From Ectocarpus siliculosus (Eukaryota; Sar; Phaeophyceae; Ectocarpales; Ectocarpaceae): DNA of 59,070 nt. Below are positions 55,420-59,070 of the stretch, in pieces. The notes under the pieces are model-generated. The model was not told where the DNA came from, ran no database searches, and saw only the letters and a program-made list of their open reading frames with translations. The stretch covers positions 127,743 to 186,812 of the forward strand of contig FN648514.1 in the NCBI GenBank assembly GCA_000310025.1, written 5' to 3'. A program made the position numbers and the translations under genes. Numbering within the stretch: the stretch's first letter is position 1; every line of letters starts with the position of its first letter.

Positions 55420-55804
55420 TCAACTATGCGTTCCCCATACGGTCCCCTCCCCCGGCTGTCTCGATACTATCCTGCTGCCGTCTGTAAGTTTCCGTGACAC
55501 TCGCCGCGAATCCCCTACATTGTTTTGCGCATACGGCTTGCAGGCATTCGACCTCCACTTCCCTTCTCTCTGAATCACTCGTTCTAACCCTAAATCATTC
55601 TGCGATGTCTCCGCCCGATGCATGAACCGTCGCGCCTCCAATTCGGAACGAGTGCAACGCGCACTCCTGGGGGTTACGCCCCGACTTCGCTACCACTTCT
55701 CTGACTGCACGGAGGGCAGCACTATACCTCACTACTCTCACTGCTCTTCCACTACGGTACGAAGCCAACGGTGCGGAGTCAGGCAACGTCGCATGACACG
55801 ACAA

Positions 55805-55857
55805 TAACCCTATCCCTAAGCTAACCCTAACCCTAACCCTAACCCTAACCCTAACCC
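55805..55857. repeat. Interstitial telomeric repeat (CCCTAA)n inside the recombinase
   Basis: Five consecutive CTAACC-type hexamers preceded by degenerate copies (AATAACCC, TATCCCTAAG). Minus strand reads TTAGGG. It lies between the recombinase segments GVSARRGAVALV and APLASYRSGRAV, which are normally close together. Confidence 0.9.
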
Positions 55858-56619
55858 AACAAGAGCCACCGCGCCGCGGCGTGCACTCACACCTGACTGC
55901 GGTCCAGTGCCTTCGTCTCGCGTACGAACCCGTATGTTGCCTTTCTGCTCTTCATTGGCCTTGTGCCCTCTAAACCTCATTTCGACGCGGTCTGCTCTAC
56001 GATAGTGCCTAAAGCTAGTTGCGTCTCGCCGGCAAACAATGCTACGTCCGCCCTCGTAAGACACTGTGCCTCATGCACCCTGCCCGCGTCATTCGCGAAC
56101 ACCTCATCAGACCGTGTGATGAAGAGATAGGACAGGTACAGACACCCCCTTCCCGCCGGTTTGCCTTGCGCTTTCCCCGTCCAGCGGCATACGCCAACAC
56201 ACAGGCAGGCGCACACGGCGTACCGTCCCCATAGCCACGAAGTTCCTCGCCATCCCCCTTACTTAGCGCCCCTTACTTAGCGCACATTTCAACATCGGAG
56301 ACGACAAGTCTAGCTCGACCGAAGCTTCCAGCCTATGAAAATGTTGCACAGCCGTGAGTTTTCCAGATCTTGTACTCGCTAGATTACCCTCAGACTCGAA
56401 ACACCAGGCTACAAAGTCTATCAACTCCCACACATGAAGGTCCCTGGCACGTTGCCCTAGAAACTTGGGCTTCTCCGTCAGCCTCCGAAACGTGCACCAA
56501 GAGTTGAAGCCTGACGTGTAAGTCCTTCTAGACAACTGAATGCTCGACGAGCTGGATGCCAAGACGTCGGTAACACAGAGCGCTGTCCTGCCTGTGCCAT
56601 TGGAACGTAAACCTAGGTA

Positions 56620-56641
56620 CCCTACTAACCCTAACCCTAAG
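56620..56641. repeat. Second short interstitial telomeric repeat in the recombinase
   Basis: ACTAACCCTAACCCTAAG, two-plus hexamers. On the minus strand it is read in frame as Leu-Gly pairs, leaving the N-terminal recombinase frame open. Confidence 0.85.
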
Positions 56642-57032
56642 ACGTTCATTCGGCAACCAGTAGCAAAACAAATTTGACGGTAAGCAGCGCACACGGGCGA
56701 GTTCGTCAACTCCATGCTCTCTGATCAGAGTTCTCTACACGTTACGTAGGTGTATTTCATACTGCCTATACCTCTTATCCGCACTCGGCACTCCGCACTC
56801 CCCAATGACCGTTTACTTGTGGTGCCCTTTAGGTCCTTTTTGAAAGGCACAAAAGCGCAGCGTCTGTGAAGTATTTGTTGTTAAAAGTTTACATTTTTGT
56901 ACGGGGGGTTAGGTAGGACTACGTCAGTAGTTTCCGTTATTCGCGTTCTCTCTCTCTCTCCTCTTGTGCTACATTGTAGTTTAAAGTTCGAAGAATATTG
57001 TACTCTTCGATGCTCACCTACGATATTTTCTC

Positions 57033-57499
57033 GTGGTGGTGACGTACGCAGTTGCTTCGGTAAAAAAGAATATTTTATCGTCTCACGACGGGGACGCAGA
57101 GGGAGACGCAGAGGATGACATTGCGTCTACCTGGTGTCCCGGGCCAGCGGCTCTATTGGCTCGCAATGAAGTCCTGGCACAGGATCCTGACATGGCCGGA
57201 AAGCGTTTCGAGGTCCCGGACTCGCATGCAAAGTCTGTTCCCGTCAGTACGTGTCTGGGGAGGCTTCTGCCTACTTTGGACGGGAAATCGTTGGGAGAGA
57301 TGCCGGCCCCCCATACGACGGTGTTCAATGCCATAGTGCAGGCGTTTTGCGCCGCACCTGCGTTCGCCCTTCTCGCCCCCGCTGTAGCAAGGATGTGGCT
57401 GCTCGTTCTCCTGGAGGCCCTGGTTGTTGAAGACATCGGCATGTGCATCTTGCCCAAAACTAGGGCGCCTCGTATCTTCACCATCGTAGGGCACTTCGT
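57033..57499 (+). CDS. Hypothetical exon, unrecognised
   Basis: An open frame containing DGDAEGDAEDDIASTW, FEVPDSHAKSVPVSTCLG, FNAIVQAFCAAPAFALLAPA and LLVLLEALVVEDIGMCI, with one hydrophobic segment of about 25 residues. A possible donor at CGTAAG|GGTGAGT or just after lies near 57500-57505. The start is uncertain (no ATG near the upstream end with good context). Could be an exon of a membrane protein or spurious. Confidence 0.3.
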
Positions 57500-57528
57500 A
57501 AGGGTGAGTTAGTTCATGATTTCTGGCC

Positions 57529-57541
57529 TAGGGTTAGGGGT
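57529..57541. repeat. Short telomere-type motif
   Basis: CCTAGGGTTAGGGG, just after the possible exon donor near 57505. Part of the scatter of TTAGGG motifs in the last 12 kb. Confidence 0.7.
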
Positions 57542-57654
57542 ACAGCCACCCAACAGCTCTGCTGTCTAATTTTCTGTTGTGTTCTGTTGCCGAATGAGCC
57601 CAGTCTTGAGGCGGGCCTGGTGCTACATAGGTTTGCATGCCCACTGAACGATAG

Positions 57655-57836
57655 GTGTTTAGTAGTTGCATCGACCGCGCTCACAGGCTAACCGACGAAA
57701 AACACGGGGTTAGTCTCTGTGCAGTCGACAACACAATAGCTGTTGACCAAAGGCCTTGGCATCTAGGACCCCGCGAGCGGACATCATGACGTCATGGCGG
57801 AGTCTAAGCTACCCTCTTGATTAAGTAACAGAAACA
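57655..57836. repeat. Dispersed repeat family D, diverged copy 3
   Basis: Contains GCATCGACCGCGCTCACAGG, GTTAGTCTCTGTGCAG and GGACCCCGCGAGCGG, then GGCGGAGTCTAAGCTACCCT. It precedes the 57866 hydrophobic ORF in the same arrangement as copy 1. Confidence 0.6.
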
Positions 57837-57865
57837 GTAGGTAATAATACTAGGTCGCTGTTTTG

Positions 57866-58598
57866 TACGCGCTTTCGTTTGTGGGCGCCTTCGTTCTCCT
57901 CCTTGCCATTACCACCACTCTCATGGCCAAAATTACAGCTACCAAGTATGGCAGATCCTCTTGGGCCCCTGCGGCGTTTGTTCTGAGAAAGGTCGTCTGC
58001 CTCGAAGCTCTTTCTCTCTTCTGCGCCATGTTTTCGTACTCCGTCGCCGCTTGCACGTTATGTTATCCTACCGTTCCTTTTCGTCATGCTTTACCAGTCT
58101 GTGCATGTGTGTCAACACTTTGGTTGCGGTTTTCGTATTTTGTGGGTAAACAACACGCCCGCCACCCGCGTGAACAACACCTTTCGGGCAACCCATGGGG
58201 CGGACCCTACTCCACAAGATCCGCCTGGCCTCGTTGGGGCTCTCGTCGCGTGCTTTAGGAAAGCCGCTAGGAGTAGAAACGCCTCGAAGTTTGTCCCTGA
58301 TCGGAAGGGAGGAAGTACGCCGGGTCTTGAGCTTCTCTCGCCCGCGCCGATCGCGAGCAGCAATGCTCCGAACATGATCACTGGAAGTGCCCAGAGTCTA
58401 GGACTCCTTCCTCCTGCGCCGATTGCATCCAGCAGTTCTCCGAACATTCCCTTTGTGTTCCAAGATGAAGCACCATTGTCGTTGGGGGAGCCAGTAGATG
58501 AGGGTCCGGACATCGAGGGATTCTTAGGGTTAGGGCCCCCATTATGTCACGTGTCACCGAAAACAGGGTTGGAGATTGAAAACAGGGTTGGAGATTGA
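57866..58598 (+). CDS. Hypothetical hydrophobic/Pro-Ser ORF pair running into satellite DNA
   Basis: One frame (57866-58258, no ATG) has the membrane-like FVGAFVLLLAITTTLMAK and VVCLEALSLFCAMFSYS. A second frame from the ATG at 58086 encodes a Pro/Ser region with an internal duplication (ELLSPAPIASSNAPN, GLLPPAPIASSSSPN) and then reads into the TTAGGG satellite at 58530. The first part resembles 31120-31372, which also follows a family D repeat. Whether this is a real gene or a repeat remnant is unclear. Confidence 0.3.
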
Positions 58599-59070
58599 AT
58601 CCCTGTTTTCACAGTGTATGTCTTGGTTAGGGCCCCCATTTTGTCACGTGTCACAGAAAACAGGGTTGGAGATTGAAAACACGATCTCAGATCGAAACAC
58701 TGTTTTCACTGTGTATTCCTTGGGTTAGGGCCCCCATTATGTCACGTGTCACAGAAAACAGGGTTGGAAATTGAAAACAGGGTCGAGGATTGAATCCTTA
58801 GGGTTAGGGCCCCCATTTTGTCACGTGTCACAGAAAACAGGGTTGGAGATTGAAAACAGGGTTGGAGATTCAATCGCTGTTTTCACTGTGTATGGCTTGG
58901 GTTAGGGCCTAGGGTTAGGGTTAGGGTTAGGGCCCCCATTATGTCACGTGTCACCGAAAACAGGGTTGGAGATTGAAAACAGGGTTGGAGATTGAATCCC
59001 TGTTTTCACAGTGTATGTCTTGGTTAGGGCCCCCATTTTGTCACGTGTCACAGAAAACAGGGTTGGAGAT
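58528..59070. repeat. Satellite, about 97-bp unit, with TTAGGG in every unit
   Basis: Unit anchor TTAGGGCCCCCATTATGTCA (or ...CATTTTGTCA) followed by CGTGTCAC. The GGGCCCCC core occurs at 58533, 58630, 58728, 58807, 58930 and 59027, spacing 97, 98, 79, 123 and 97. Units also hold GAAAACAGGGTTGGAGATTG (one or two copies) and an inverted CCCTGTTTTCACAGTGTATG, so each can fold into a hairpin. At 58908-58932 the junction expands to CTAGGGTTAGGGTTAGGGTT. The array continues past the window end. Confidence 0.93.

Larger units (their letters stand above)
55430..56715 (-). pseudogene. Tyrosine recombinase of DIRS/Ngaro/Crypton type, frame-broken
   Basis: Pieces in order on the minus strand: N-terminal SAM-like domain (TSGFNSWCTFRRLTEKPKFL, ESEGNLASTRSGKLTAVQHF) at 56715-56263; first catalytic Arg in YLFITRSDEVFA (codon about 56112-56114); beta-hairpin Lys in RFRGHKANEEQKG (about 55960); HxxR box in ALHSFRIGGATVHASGGD (His 55652-55654, Arg 55643-55645); GKW; and nucleophile Tyr in SNACKPYAQNN (about 55531-55533). 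The full R-K-HxxR-W-Y set is present, but the reading frame changes at least four times, and TTAGGG repeats sit at 55805-55857 and 56623-56641. The source transposon is likely dead. Element ends not found. Confidence 0.85.

Noticed and set aside
58528-59070. CRISPR-like array
   Set aside because: Unit spacing is irregular (79-123 bp), whole units rather than short repeats are conserved, and the DNA is eukaryotic; it is a satellite.
1-59070. Integrated algal phaeovirus DNA
   Set aside because: I looked for viral-type intronless genes and capsid or polymerase motifs and saw none; every recognised gene is a cellular spliced gene or a transposon relic.

Overview
The window looks like nuclear DNA of a brown alga or close stramenopile (Ectocarpus-like; inferred). 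Conserved housekeeping genes are cut into short exons by long GT-AG introns, several kinds of dispersed repeat fill introns and intergenic DNA, and TTAGGG telomere-type motifs recur in the right third. There are no operons, ribosome-binding sites or CRISPR arrays. The species call rests on this general character, not on a database match.

Left third (585-27772): two genes lie head to head, their start codons 393 bp apart. On the minus strand is a 16-exon UTP21/WDR36 gene (585-16895, about 1154 aa), a WD40 scaffold of the small-subunit processome. On the plus strand is a 13-exon DMAP1/SWC4 gene (17289-27772, about 470 aa), the SANT-domain subunit shared by SWR1/SRCAP and NuA4/TIP60 chromatin complexes. 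I built both models by hand. Splice phases agree at every UTP21 junction and at all but one DMAP1 junction; the exon 9/10 junction of DMAP1 is off by one base.

Middle (27773-48603): mostly intergenic, rich in tandem and dispersed repeats. It holds a 340-bp inverted-repeat element with a 5-bp target duplication sitting inside a tandem array, decayed coding-like stretches (32.9-33.8 kb plus strand, 36.3-38.2 kb minus strand), a G-rich array near 40 kb and several repeat families shared with other parts of the window.

Right third (48604-59070): a three-exon gene for a secreted, cysteine-rich protein with a GDPH motif (48604-53972, 560 aa). Its second intron holds three tandem units of about 0.85 kb that include decayed exon-2 sequence. 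Next comes a frame-broken DIRS/Ngaro/Crypton-type tyrosine recombinase (55.4-56.7 kb, minus strand) carrying interstitial TTAGGG repeats. The window ends in a roughly 97-bp satellite whose units each carry GGTTAGGG, which suggests a subtelomeric setting or a telomere-derived interstitial block.

Two patterns cross the genes. First, a short inverted-repeat (MITE-like) family was found only inside introns, and one arm abuts a 5' splice site. Second, introns repeatedly contain tandem copies of the neighbouring exon edge with its splice site.
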